Source of the DNA: Psilocybe azurescens
Taxonomy: Eukaryota; Basidiomycota; Agaricomycetes; Agaricales; Agrocybaceae
Direction: 5' to 3'
NCBI GenBank assembly: GCA_023853785.1
Contig: JAJIRX010000784.1
Coordinates: 1 to 64,000 of the forward strand
DNA length: 64,000 nucleotides
Shown: positions 12,008-23,767 of the stretch, piece after piece
Numbering within the stretch: position 1 is the first letter of the stretch
How the letters are laid out: every line of letters starts with the position of its first letter
Notes under the pieces: model-generated
Database searches by the model: none
What the model saw: only the letters and a program-made list of their open reading frames with translations
Told to the model about the DNA's origin: nothing
Translations under genes and position numbers: made by a program

Positions 12008-12516
12008 TCAGCACCTCGTCCATGATGGGCAAGTAAAGCAGCTGCAAAGATATAACTTACCAATGGCCAACGCGGTGGTAGTGCAATCAGTAATAGTCGA
12101 TACATAAGCAGTACTGGCGTCACAACTAAAAAATAAGTTTGATGTCAATCATGCTTTTCATATAGCAATGAGTGGGCTGGGAAGCCATAGAAGAGCATAC
12201 TTGTTGCTAGTGAAAAGTTCGACTAATTGCAATGGTCAGTTAGTTGCACGAGAAGGGGAAGAGAAACGAGTTTACATCCACGGTTAGGCAGGTTTAAGGT
12301 GACAGAGAATGTCTGAGCACCTCCAACATTGATTGAGGTGCAACCAATGGGTGTCACCGACGACGAGAATGTTTGCTCGGCCTGATTTATGTTACAATTT
12401 AAGGTCGGTAAGACGCTGAAGGACCAGGTTGCTGGGCCTGCCTCGGTAGTGTTGACGGCAGCCAATACAGTCTGAAAGAGTGGCAATAATCCGAGCGTTA
12501 AGATAAAGCCTTTCAT
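12008..12516 (-). CDS. Small secreted protein, unknown function
   Basis: The product starts MKGFILTLGLLPLFQTVLAA, a clear signal peptide, and continues into a Thr/Ser/Asn-rich mature region of roughly 110-125 residues. It has scattered cysteines in NCNINQ, IGCTSINV, NNCDAS and TDCTTTA. Exon 1 runs to about 12277, where GTAAAC follows the glycine of LPNRG. Two further exons are inferred from GT-AG pairs, reading GFELFTSNN and then CDASTAYVST. The 3' end is less certain because another intron is possible after ALAIG; the stop at 12008-12010 assumes none. It matches no domain I recognise and is not a hydrophobin, since it lacks the Cys doublets. Secretion is the only functional statement I would make. 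Confidence 0.6.
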
Positions 12517-13973
12517 TTCCAAATGACGCGTGCTGCTAAAGCAGGGTCGCAGCCCTAGTTAGCACCTGCCAAAATTTCAAAGCAAACGGCTCACAAGGAT
12601 GAAGGGAGCCAAAGGATGGTGGGATCCTGTAGAGCTTGCTCAGCTCAGTCTCTCTTTTATACCTTTTTAACGTTTTGTTTATGGGGATTTTGACAATTGA
12701 ATCGGCCGTTCAGCCGTCTCCCAAAGTCAGTATCGATCCAGCGATGCAACAAAACGGCTATATGTGGAATAAAATGCAATGTACGATGTATGCAACTGTC
12801 TCGGGACTGTAAAAACACAGATTTCTAAACCGAATTACAGTTAAGGGGAAAAAACTGCATTATGCGGCAACGTTTAACGCTGGAGGGATTAATTTTATAT
12901 AAGTCACATGCGTTATAAAGCTTGAGTACGCCTATCAATGATTTGGCGAACATTGAGCGGTAGGTTCAAAGCTTTTTTTTTTTTTCTTGTCAATTTATGT
13001 CTATTGGGGCGTAGCCCTATGCAGACCTAACTAAGTACAATTGATAATGGCAGGACCCTATGTCCTTTTCCTGTCCCGAGGACCCAGGTTCAAAGCTTAT
13101 GTACATATATTTTCCTCCAGAAAGTAGGTCATACTGAAGATCATCGGACTCAGAAATTCCTGCTCACCAGATCTCCAGATTAGAGCGGGTTGCTATTATT
13201 GTGATGTAAGTTTTCTCCGATATCGGATTTTTGGTCGCATAACTGTCAACCTGTGAGCGCAGTTATACAGACAACATCTACATGGAGGCGGCCTGCGCAT
13301 TGTAAATTTGACAATAATCAAGATATTTGTGTTGGGCGCTGAATTATCTTCTATCGTGTGGTCTGCTGAGCTGCTGATAAAAATCAAATCTCATTCAAGC
13401 AGTTTACCAGATTTGGAGATCACTCTGGCGACCAGTGAACACGGCAGATTCGGACTAAACGTCCTGAGTAATGTCAGTAATTAATCAGATCTTCACAAAA
13501 TGATAGTCGCTTTGAAAAGGCAGTTCGCAAACGGCACAACCTAACCATCTGGGTTGCACGGCACATGACTAGTTTTTATCCAGTATGCTAGTGTCGGAAC
13601 CGAATACTCGCTGTCTATCACTCACCATCAGTCGTTTATAATAATTCTCTCAGTTAAATATACCATCGGGCCTTGTGTTGACAGACAAGTACTTCCATAT
13701 TCAATGGTTTACTTACTCCAACGAGTTATACTCATTGAATCTGGGCCGACACGAAGGGCAGCCTGAGAAGAGCATGAGCACGTTTGATCCTATTTTTAAA
13801 CAGCGACTTAGCACTCGCGAGCTCCCAAAGCTTGTACTTATTTCGCAGCCAGTACATATTCTTGTCCCGAGTTTGGATGCGCCAAGTCTGAGTGTGCCTA
13901 ATATGGAAGTTGTTGCCGACGCTACTCACAACGAAACCGCGACAGGACACACGTGCTGTCGTATTACTACTAC
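12517..13973. other. Intergenic region left of the transposon
   Basis: This 1.46-kb stretch runs from the secreted-protein start to the transposon's left end. It includes a T-tract near 12974-12986 and a TATA-like TTTATACC on the plus strand near 12655-12662 (GGTATAAA on the minus strand), a possible promoter of the secreted-protein gene. Small frames near 13675-13990 look random. It may also contain the original upstream region of the P450 gene, now separated by the insertion. Confidence 0.35.
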
Positions 13974-13975
13974 TA

Positions 13976-14015
13976 GGGACGATCAAAGTTGAGCTGCAAC
14001 TTTTGCAGCTCGAGC
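13976..14015 (+). repeat. Left terminal inverted repeat
   Basis: These 40 bases are an exact inverted match to 18972-19011. Inside the TIR is a 9-bp stem (GAGCTGCAA and its complement TTGCAGCTC) around a CTT loop, so each end could fold into a hairpin. Immediately inside come more CAGCTG palindromes. Confidence 0.9.
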
Positions 14016-14488
14016 TGCAGCTGCAGACTTGTGATCAGTCACAAATTGTCACACCACGTGAAAGAATCGTTAATTTCCTCAATCAATCCTCAATAACCCC
14101 CACACTCGTGTTTAAATAGGAAGATTTTCGACTACAAAACTGGCACCCAACGCGGTCCAGCTCTCCAGTGTTTTATTTGAATGTTCCAGTGGTGTATATG
14201 CATAAAATATATCAATTCATGTCTACTTATCAATACCTAGGCCATTCAGCACAAGAATTTATAATGTTTTTGATGAGCCAGAATTGTTTTGAGCCAAAAC
14301 TGGACAAGAAAAATATCAAAAATAAAGGAACTAGCAATATTAATGAATTCGACCTCAAGACCTCTTTCCCTCAGTGATCAGTGTTCCCAGGACCAGTCAA
14401 TCGTGCCACACTTATTTACATTATATACATATACTACACCAACTGTTGTATAAAAGTCATAAATTACTGTAAATTACATGCGGTATAA

Positions 14489-14540
14489 AACCCTCGACTT
14501 TTATACATAACCCTAGACTTTTATACGCAACCCTAGTAGA
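14489..14540 (+). repeat. 20-bp tandem repeat inside transposon
   Basis: The unit AACCCTAGACTTTTATAC plus two variable bases begins at 14489, 14509 and 14529; the third copy is cut short. The first copy has TCG where the second has TAG. It lies in the non-coding left part of the element. Confidence 0.7.
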
Positions 14541-14804
14541 AAATCGAGATTCACTATCACTGGGGATGACCAATCCCCACTAAGGGTGAGAGCATGTGAC
14601 ACACGTGTGACTACTGTGATGCCACAATTTCTATGAGACATTGTGTTTGGGCTTTCCACAACATGATAATAAAGAATCTGCTGTTGCCATTATGTTCATA
14701 AAAGTGTTTTAGATGTTAATAGAAGAGTATAATTTTCAAATATTAAATATTGTTGTCAAAAAGCGAAAGGAGTGTGTTTCCCCTGCCAAATCTGTGCCTC
14801 TACC

Positions 14805-15310
14805 TTATTTTGAATAGAACTTGGCAACCAATGCGCCTATGCATATGATTTATAGGAGTATTTTGCTTAGAATTTCAATCTGAATCGAACTCCAGAACCG
14901 GAATTTTTATTTTCAACCCCCATGTATGTTTATGTCCCATTTTTCACGTATATCTTAGACATATGGTCCAAAATTTAAAATTCTGGTTCTGGAGTTTGAT
15001 TTATATCAAAATTATGAGCAAAATACTCCTACAAACTATATGCATAGGTGCCTTGGTTGCTGAGTTCTATTCAAAATCATATTGGCATACCAATTTGGTG
15101 TGGCACAGCCACTGAGGGCATTCTATTTCGCGTATATCTTGGGCATATGGTCGACAATTAAAAAATGAGTGCTGTAGGTCGATTCAAATAAAAATTATGA
15201 GCAAAAACCTCATATAGATTATATGCATAGGTGCTCTGGTTGCTGAGTTATGTTCGAAATAATGTTTGGGACACCAATTTGGCATGGCACAGCCACTGAT
15301 GGCATTCCAC
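14805..15310. repeat. Fold-back and direct repeats inside transposon
   Basis: A segment of about 120 bp around 14805-14925 returns as its imperfect reverse complement at about 14965-15085. The shared part includes CTATGCATAT and the TATTTTGAATAGAAC / GTTCTATTCAAAAT pair. The second arm is also repeated in direct orientation at about 15125-15300, with CCAATTTGG and GGCACAGCCACTGA shared. No coding frame is present. These look like subterminal repeats of the element or a small non-autonomous copy nested within it. Confidence 0.7.
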
Positions 15311-15679
15311 ATGTTACTAAATGGCGGCAGAACATGCTGCAAAGGCTCTGCATCAAGAATGGTGCACTCCTGGCTCGCATTTAGAGTACTTTTGCATACT
15401 TTCCACCACTACATATCGCTCTAGGCCATATAATTGCACTACTTCAACCCTTTTTCTCATATTTTCTGCATAGAAAAGCATTAAATTCACTGTTGTAAGC
15501 CTTTAGCAAGCTCTAATTTGTACTTTTAGCTCATTTAAGCATAGACATTTGATCACATCATCACATATCCACATTTGACAACATTTTGCCCCAGAATAAG
15601 TGGTATGAACAATATTTTTGGCTGAGTATGATAATATCTGTTAACTCATTCTCAATTTCTCATGTCAGAAAACCCCAGC

Positions 15680-18670
15680 TATGCCTCCTAAAAATCTCAC
15701 CAGCAACTAGAGCAAGCTCGGATGAAAGCTCTTGGATCTATGACTCAGAAGCGTGCTGCTCTTGGTTCTGAGACTGCAGCTGAGGATCTCTGGGATCAAC
15801 TGAGGAAGGCACTTGCCAGCAATAATGAGTTAGAGCAGCAGCTTGCTCAGAAGAGTTTAGAGTGTGAGAGCCTGCATTCTGATCTGGAGATTTCCTGGGA
15901 AAAGTGTGCCCAGCTTATGGGTGAAGTTTCTCACTGGCAATCTAAGCAAGAAGCCACATATCATAGTCTCCGCATGGAGCGCCAAAAAAGCAAACCGTGG
16001 TTCTGCCAAGATTGACTGGCTTGAGCAGCAGAAGGAGATCCTTGTGTATGCTGAGAAAGAACTGTCTGCTTGCCTTTCAAAGAAATCCAAGGATTCTGAA
16101 CAAGCTCTTTCACTACTTACAAAAGCCAATAATGGCCTTCAGATGGAACTTTCACATTCAATGGCTTGCTGGACATCCCAGCTTGACAAAGCTCAATCAA
16201 AATTAGAGATAGCCAATTTGAATCTTGCTGCACTGCAAAGAGAGGCTTCAGGTTTGCATAAATCTGTTGCTCGTGCATCAGGTGTCAAAGATTGTGCAGT
16301 TGCAGCTGCAAAAGCAAAGGTGAAGCAGGAGACATCCACTCATCATCTGATGAAAAAGGTGTCTTCACTGAAGAAACCCGAAATGTAGTGCGCCTACTTG
16401 TCAAAGCTGGATGTTCAAGGAACTATGTCAATGAGGTGATCTTTTCTGTGCTTCATTCAGCCGGAATTACACTTGTTGGTACCATCAGCCCCCAAGCATT
16501 GCACATGTTATTTGTGAAGGATATTTTGCAGCTCAAATTCAGCTTGGTTATGAAATGGCAAATGCAAAAGCATGACCTTCAGTGCTGATGGAACTGGACA
16601 CCGCAGTATCAATTATAACTCCTGACATGTTCACCTCCCTGTTGAAGATTATGCATCACTGTCATCTGCTGGCACAGCAAAACAACGAGCTACACGTTTT
16701 CTTGGAATTCAATCATCACGGGATGGATCAAGTGAAGAGGCCATGATTGATTGGGAAAATACTCTTAAAAAATCATTGATCTCTATAATGGCAGTCCATT
16801 TGGCAAGCGTGTAGGAAGGCTTGTCAAGTTTATTGAGCTTCTGATCAAGCTTGTTGGGATGAACACAGATCATTGTGCAAAAGAAAAGAAGGATGCACGG
16901 CTACTTGAAGAGCTTAAAGCTTGGGCTGTGGATCAGCATCTTGGTGAGGAAGCAATGTTAGGATTGTCAATGGAGGAAATCAACAAGCTCTTCAATGAGG
17001 CAGAGAAGAAAATGATTAAGACAATGGGTGGACAATCCAAGTGGAATACATTATCTGACAATGTGAAAGCCGATAAGGGGGCAAAGATGGTAGAGGGAAT
17101 AGTGGCAAAACTTGGAAAGGAAGCATTTGAGGACCTTGAAGAGAATGAGCAGCGGTTTCTTCGTCTCTTTATCTGGGCAGGTTGCGGATGCCACAAGGAT
17201 CTTAACACAGTCCGTGGTGGATATGCAGCCATGTCAGCACTATGGGATGTGCTCAAATTGCCAGGACCTGTTCTTCTTGCTAATTGGGATAATGATCCAG
17301 TTATCCAAGAGCAGACCACAGCTCTTGGGGAAGGTGATGTACCTACACTAGCCCAGCAACGTGCATTTGAGAAGTCTGCCCATGGTGCAATTAAGGCAGC
17401 TCAAATTGCTGGTGCTATTTTCAATCACAAGGATGACAAGAAGGGACACCATGATGTCTTTCGCTATTGGTGGTGGGAGCATGTTGGAACTCCATTTACA
17501 TTCCCTGACACATCCAACAATCGCTTCCAATCATATTGTGATGGAGCTGCAGCCTTGCTTTTATACAGAGATGTCTTCATTGAGTTTTTGATACATTTAC
17601 GCATAAACAAGCAGAACTCTCAGTTTAACCATATGGAGCAAAATCTTTGGAATGCCCTTCACTGTCGATGCTACTCTTGCTGAGTTTGCTGTCCTTGCTA
17701 TATATGCTGAATCTGTCTCATACCCCTACATGAAATCCATTCGTACATCCAGAGACAAAGATCAGAACATGCTTGACCTTGGTCCTCTTCATCACCATGT
17801 ATATGACCACATGCAAAAATCATTGATAACCCTGATATTCTCATTGGAGCTTCCTCCTCACACTTGACTGCATCTCTGAATGGTGATGAATGGGAGAATT
17901 CTGCTGTTGTTAACAAGGTGCTTGAAATTGCCCAAAACTGCCTTACTTTAAGGATTTGCTTGTGGCTTTTTTCACTGGTGCAGCAAACACTTGGGAGCAA
18001 TTCACATCTGAATTTGCTGAGGGAGGGTTAATTGATGAAGCAACTGCAGAGGAGAGAGAATTGGCATGGCTGCCAGCCACAAATGATGAGAATGAAGGTG
18101 CCCTTGGGTCTTTCTGGCAGCTCATGAGTCGACAGCCACAGCTAACACTGCTCAATCATAATGCACTAGCCATGTTTTACAAAAATAATACACAAGCATT
18201 TATGGCAGCAAAATTCACAGAAACAGAGGACTATCAATACCTATGCATGCTTGCTCGTGAGTCTCAAGGAGAGGAGAAGCAGCGGCGCAAAGACATTGTC
18301 GAGTTCCGCAATATACGCCAAGTAAAAAAACAACAAGGAAGGAGAAACTTGAGAAGACAAAGAATGATAATGCAGAGCGGCTGGCAAATTTGGAGTTAGT
18401 ATTTGACAAAGATGAGGTCATGAAGCTCAAAGGAAATTGTCTGGCTGACCAGCTGAAGCTTTTAAGCTTGCTGGAGCACCAAATCTTGCTACTGGTGCAT
18501 TACCCACATTGGCTGATGAGAAGAGGAAGGCACTCTCAGATGCTGTTGATTTATTTTTGAATGGTGAATGGGAGATTGAGGAGGATAGTAGTGATGATGA
18601 TGAGATTGGTGATGATGAACAGGAGTTACAGGATGTGGATGATAATGATGAATGGATAGATGAGGACTAA
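15680..18670 (+). CDS. Transposase-like protein of the TIR element, interrupted frames
   Basis: Fragments in different plus-strand frames join into one protein of roughly 970 residues. The first third is coiled-coil-rich (NNELEQQLAQKSLECESL and similar). A middle part has FSADGTGHRSINYNSRHVHL, RFLGIQSSRDGSSEEA and WAGCGCHKDLNTVRGGYAAM. A later part has FPDTSNNRFQSYCDGAAALL, LPATNDENEGALGSF and a strongly acidic tail ending WIDED. I infer candidate catalytic acids as the Asp of SADGTG, the Asp of HKDLN and the Glu of NDENEG; this is a guess from spacing and conservation style. At least seven one-base frame breaks occur (near 15707, 16000, 16360, 17655, 17820, 17935 and 18345), many in homopolymers. 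It is either a decayed copy or an intact gene with sequence errors. Confidence 0.65.
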
Positions 18671-18971
18671 AACTGCAATTTGTACCATAATTTCGGATTT
18701 TTGGCATTTTTTGGATATAAAAATATTAATTCAGCCTTTTAATTTATTGCTAGATAGCATACTATGTCCCTTGTACAAAAAAAATGGAGGGAAACCATAA
18801 AGAACTCATGGAATTACAGTGTCTCAACATTTGTGATGTGCAGGGCTGTCACACGTGACATTATCAAGCCGCGGCCATCACAGGGATTGTTTATCCCCAC
18901 TATCACTACTCGCAAGCGGGTTCCACGTGTGTGCTTACATAAAGTCACAAGCTGCAGCTGCAGCCTGCACC

Positions 18972-19011
18972 GCTCGAGCTGCAAAAGTTGCAGCTCAACT
19001 TTGATCGTCCC
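18972..19011 (-). repeat. Right terminal inverted repeat
   Basis: Exact reverse complement of 13976-14015. It is followed by TACTA at 19012-19016, matching the five bases that precede the left end. The P450 start codon lies 91 bp beyond it. Confidence 0.9.
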
Positions 19012-19102
19012 TACTATTCCCATGACCAGATCCTGCGGGTGTCACGAGCAGAAATTGATCTGACTTGCCTTATCACCTTCTCTGTTTACTTATTGGCAGA
19101 GT

Positions 19103-21351
19103 ATGCTTAGCATTATACCTCTTCTCTGCGCCTTTTCGGTAATTTATGTTATAAAGAAGCTTCTGCTCCCTGGAAAGCAGCCTGGGCCATATCCACCTGG
19201 ACCGAAGGGACTGCCTTTCATCGGAAACGCGCTCGATTTTCCCACTGAAAATAATGCTCAAGAATACGCAAAATGGGAGAAAAAATACGGAAGTTCGTTT
19301 CGATCCTCTCTACATGGTAGTGACTAAACCGATGCTGATGTTTTGTTCTTTTAGGTAGCATTCTACACGCAAGCGCCTTTGGAACACATGTAATACTTCT
19401 GAACAAACGAGAAGCTGCAGACGAACTGTTCGAGCGAAGGGCACAGAAATATTCGGATCGGCCCCACTTCCCTCTCGCTAACCTGTCAGAATTCTTTCGT
19501 GCTTGTTGACGTTTGTCTTGAGTCACCACAGCTACTGACGGCTTCACTCTCTCATAGAATTGGTCTCTCCTACAATATGGCGTTTATGGGCTACGGAGAC
19601 AAGTGGCGCCTGTGCAGAAAGATTACTCAGCAAATATTTCGTCAGGGTGCGATGGAAAACTTCAACTGGGTGATAACGCGAAAGGTTCATCAAGCACTGG
19701 GCGGATTGCTTAGCAGCCCTGATGATTTCGCTTATCACAATAAGATGTGGGTATTGGGTTTGATGCTGATTTCTTATATTACAGTCGGTGCTTATTTGAT
19801 ATCTCATGGCCCCTTATAGGCTGGCTATCTCTATCCCAATGGCGACAATGTACGGATATGACGTGAAGTCCGCTGAGGATCCATGCATCGTCGCTGCAGA
19901 TAAAAGCCTTACTCTTGGTCTACAATTGATTGCTCCTGGAGGAAGTTTAATCAGCATTATCCCGATATTGCGATTCATTCCCCCATGGTTCCCTGGAGCG
20001 TCGTCTCGCAAGGCTGCGGAGCGCGTCAAGAAGTTGACAAGAGACATGCAACAGATACCTTTGGATTTCGTCAAATCACAAATGGCACGTCCATCCAAAA
20101 CAAAATCTGTTTCCAGAACTAAGCAGCTCTATAAAATGTTTCGTTACTGATAGTCGAAAGGTGTTGCCGTACCGTCAGTTGTCTCCGAATTCTTGGAGAA
20201 GAAACACACTATCGGCGCTTCTGAGGAAGAGGAAGCAGCAGTACTAACCATTGCACCCACAGTATATGCCGGTGAGCATATAATTTCACTGTTACGATAC
20301 AAGCTGACCTTACAGCTTGATTTTCTGTCTTAGGTGGCTCAGATACAGTACGTGTCTGTCTTCCATGCCCGGTGAACAAATCACATAACGATGGGGCTCA
20401 TAAATACAGACTATATCAGCAATTGGCACCTTCACTTATCTCATGGCCGTTAATCCCGACATACAGAAGAAAGCACAAGCAGAAATCGACTCTGTAGTGG
20501 GGACAAAGCGTCTACCAAACTTCGAAGACCGTCCATTGATGCCGTATATTGAGGCAATTTATCGTGAAATTCTTCGTTGGAGGCCCCCTGGCCAGGTTGG
20601 AATTCCACATTGCTCTGCTGAAGATGACTTCTATGACGGGTATTTTATTCCTAAAGGTAGGCGTTGTTGGGAATATCGACTAAGTCAAAAACATTTACTA
20701 ATGATGCCATTGAAATATTTTCAGGAGCCACGGTCATTGGAAACGTATGGTAAGTCTCTCCCCTCATTCTCACCGTGCGCGAACCGAGGAGACTGACGGT
20801 CAGACCCCTTGGCATTTGTCAGGGCGATGACACACGACGAATCCATATATCCAGAGCCTAACGCCTTCAAGCCCGAACGATTCTTTAATCCCGATGGTAC
20901 GCTAAACGACGACGATCGTATTTTAGCCTATGGATTTGGAAGACGGTGGGTCCCTCAGAATTCATCTCGCGAAATTATGCAGAAGTATCCTATGGTAACT
21001 GGTTAACAGGGTCTGCGTTGGAAAGCATTTTGCAAGTGCCATTGTAAGTTATCTCTGGTATTTTTACTTGCACAATGTTCACGGTTTATTCTATCGTTAG
21101 ATTTGGCTTACCGTAGTGTCTATTTTGGCAACCTTCAAGATAGAGAAAGCTCGAGATGAGACAGGGAAAGAGATTGGGATCAGCGATGAATATGTTGATT
21201 TTGGATTCCTCACGTAAGTCTGGAAATGCTAATTTTTTTCGCTTTTATAGGCTTATGCTTTTACAGACATAAAACACCATTCAAGTGTTCAATCCTTCCT
21301 CGAAGCACTACATCGCAGCATTTAGTCGAACAGGCGTGTGCGAGTGAATAA
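19103..21351 (+). CDS. Cytochrome P450 monooxygenase (microsomal, fungal)
   Basis: The product starts MLSIIPLLCAFSVIYVI, an N-terminal membrane anchor, followed by the proline hinge PGPYPPGPKGLPFIGNAL. Then come YSDRPHFPL (B region), YGDKWRLCRKI (C helix with WRxxRK-like sequence) and the I-helix AGGSDT, interrupted by an intron before TISAIGTF. The K-helix ExxR is in YREILRWRP, and PERF follows. The haem loop FGFGRRVCVGKHFASAI supplies the Cys ligand and is split by an intron after the second Arg. All diagnostic motifs are present and no break was found across about ten introns. The length of about 500 residues is normal. It belongs to the large clan of mushroom P450s annotated as OrdA-like; the substrate cannot be read from sequence. 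The promoter region is unusually short because the transposon ends 91 bp upstream. Confidence 0.92.
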
Positions 21352-21729
21352 AGATTTTAAGCTAGCTATTTCACACGATGTTCAAATGGGATACTAGAAC
21401 CAAATTCTCACTGGTTTCCATATGAATAAAGCTGATGCACTTCTGAGAGCCCTCAGAAATTTTAAGCAGCGCTATAGCTATCTTGAAAGTTGCGTATTGG
21501 CCCATTCATAATGAGCCGAGTTAAAGGATGAGGGAGTATTTCGGCCTTTTCTGCTATTGACGGGCCGAATGTATTTCACCGCCACATGTCACAGTGAGTC
21601 ATCGGGTGTGACAGCTTCTCTGTTTCTCCTCGCCTCGGGTTTAGTCACCGGCGCTTGCAAGCCACCTTCACAAGTGACTTTCACTATCTTGTACAGTCGC
21701 AGTCGTCCATCCATCCTCCTTCAACAAAC
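21352..21729. other. Spacer between P450 and TFIIA gamma
   Basis: This 378-bp spacer separates two tandem plus-strand genes. It should contain the P450 terminator and the TFIIA gamma promoter. Nothing specific was recognised. Confidence 0.4.
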
Positions 21730-22337
21730 ATGGCATCTGCTTACTACGAGTTTTACCGAGGGTCATCGTATGTGCGTTTCACAGTGTTTTCATACTGACG
21801 TTCCAACTGGCTTGCTTGGACTGCTGTTGATAGGATTGGCATGGCTCTGACCGACTCGCTGGACGAACTCATCACTAGTGGTGCCATCACACCTCAGTTG
21901 GCGATGAAGGTTCTGCAACAGGTATGTTCCTTCGCTCCGGATCTTTAGCGTGCTGTCTTTGCGGTGGCACCGACGGTCGTCGGCCTCCACATCAACAGCC
22001 GCATGGCCTTAACTTGGCCCTTTCACCCTTGAAGTAACACGATCTTATAATTTTCCTAGTTCGACAAGTCACTGGCGGACACGATGGTTAAGCAAGTGAA
22101 GACGAAGACAACGTTGAAGGTACGTCGTTATAGCCTGATGTCGTCTATAAGTTTGACCTCAATTTTGCTCATCTTGTACAGGGTCACTTACGCACCTATC
22201 GACTTTGTGATGACGTCTGGACGTTCATCATCAAAAATCCAACATTCAAAATGGAGTCGAATGATATGGTGAACGCCTCCAGGATAAAGATCATAGCATG
22301 CAAGAACGGTGATGCCATAGAAGCTGGGAAGAAGTGA
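21730..22337 (+). CDS. TOA2: Transcription initiation factor IIA gamma (small) subunit
   Basis: TFIIA stabilises TBP on TATA promoters; this is its small subunit. The spliced product has about 110 residues, the usual size. Exon 1 encodes [13 protein letters not shown] and the next exon continues [20 protein letters not shown], the canonical N-terminal helix bundle sequence. The following exon reads [20 protein letters not shown]. The last exon reads [20 protein letters not shown], then the beta-barrel part ending DAIEAGKK and stop. All three introns have good GT-AG ends and the frame is intact. As an essential single-copy gene it also indicates that this is a normal chromosomal region. Confidence 0.95.
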
Positions 22338-23767
22338 AAACATAACACCCTCGAGAAGTTGGGAGAGTTTACGATGGATCCAACAATGATATTCATATGC
22401 TGGCATTCTTGTCAAAGCAGTCATGTTGAGGGCATCCGTCGACCCAACATCAAATCTGGATTTTTCGACCTTTGTGTACTACCCCATTTACCTTCCCTCT
22501 TTTGTATAATAGATTTCTCTGGCCTCCCTATGCATTTAATCTGCTCTTTTAGACGTTACTCGTCATTTTGCAATAACAACCCTCATTTTTCTAGTATTCA
22601 TGACGTCAGGACAATACAACTGAAAACTTTACATTCTTTCACCTTGGTCAGATATCTGGGCCACCACCTTGAGTCGTTGCATGATGTATGAAGGGTCGGG
22701 ATTCAGAGTCAACTTGCAGGGTACTAAAAGCGCCAAATCTTCTAAACCTCATTTAAATAGCCTGCGTGTATATTCGCTTAATTGCATTCGGCCCCGATGG
22801 TCCGCATCGTGATACGTGTATTTAATGTGGGCGCTTTTATTCCTTATCACGATCAATCTTCTCAACTCTTCACTTACCAAGTCGCGTTTTTCTTTACACG
22901 CCCTTTTTTGGCTCGATTTTCATCATCACGTCTGTGATGGGCCTCCCTTCGTTGGCTAAACGCTGCCACAAGCCTTCTGCATGGCGAACCCTTGTGACTA
23001 GTTCACGGAGTGCTCACATGGTTCGGAAATAATAGAAGGTGGGAGGAAAGGAATTGTTACCTCTTGAGTCTTATCGATAGTGTTAACAATACTCCCTAGA
23101 ACATTTCACGGAGCTGCAATATTCAAAGTGGTGCTAAGATTTCGTAGTCGAGAAACATCTGCATTGTTCTCTCCGTCTCCATTCTTCATCTTCCCAACAA
23201 CGCCCGTCTATATCCGACCTGATTATCCTTTTTGTTTTTGGGTGAAGACATACGGCTCCGTTACTCGAGACAAAAGGCACATCATTATGTCCGTGGTTTT
23301 CTTCATCTCCTTCTGCCGTGATTTGACACGAAAACGCAAGAATAGAGAACCCTCACATCGTTCAAAACACGCTGCTGAAGGATGTTTGCCTCGTGTTCTT
23401 GTGCCTCGAGGCGTTGAATTGTGGCCGGTAGAAAGCCGACCTAATCCTACCTAATCATTTATGATAAGTTTGGGCGGAGCTGTTGTTCGCATGAAGCCCC
23501 ACAGCCCCTTTATGGGATAGTTGTTGGGAACCATGAGGGATATCAGATCAGATTGGTAACGACGACGCCACACTTATCCTATGTTCCTGTTTTTATCTCA
23601 TTCACAATACAGGTTACAACCCTTTCTCTTCTTCTCCGAAGCCCCGAAGCCATCGGAGTTTGAATTGTAGAATGTAAGGTGTTTTATTTCTGTGCAACAG
23701 GAAAGGTACGTTTATATGATTTCTTCTTTCCACCATTGTATCTAATTTCACTTACTCTGAACATCCA
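22338..23767. other. Intergenic region
   Basis: About 1.4 kb lies between TFIIA gamma and the F-box gene. Frames around 22359-22691 and 23080-23454 have no recognisable domain and unconvincing composition. Promoter sequence for the next gene must be near the 3' end. No repeat was noticed. Confidence 0.35.

Larger units (their letters stand above)
13976..19011 (+). mobile_element. DNA transposon with 40-bp perfect TIRs, ~5.04 kb
   Basis: The first 40 bases (13976-14015, starting GGGACGATCAAAGTTGAGCT) are repeated exactly, inverted, at 18972-19011. Beyond them the two ends stay similar, sharing CAGCTGCAG-type repeats and CACGTG sites. The outer flanks read TACTA at 13971-13975 and 19012-19016, a candidate 5-bp target-site duplication, although the TACTAC-rich flank makes chance possible. 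The interior has a 1.6-kb non-coding left part with internal repeats and one large plus-strand gene at about 15680-18670. Perfect TIRs suggest recent movement. The gene's protein is a repeated element protein of the kind seen in mushroom genomes, but I cannot assign it to a named superfamily. It does not look like hAT, Tc1/mariner or a retroelement. Confidence 0.85.

Noticed and set aside
12960..12990. Pol III gene suggested by GGTTCAAAGC followed by a T-tract
   Set aside because: No A box at a sensible distance and no foldable cloverleaf.
13675..13992. Open frame across the transposon's left end
   Set aside because: It runs through the TIR boundary, lacks any motif and is mirrored by another frame on the opposite strand.
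14489..14540. Telomere-like repeat (AACCCTAG)
   Set aside because: The period is 20 bp with only two and a half copies, not a TTAGGG array; it is internal to the transposon.
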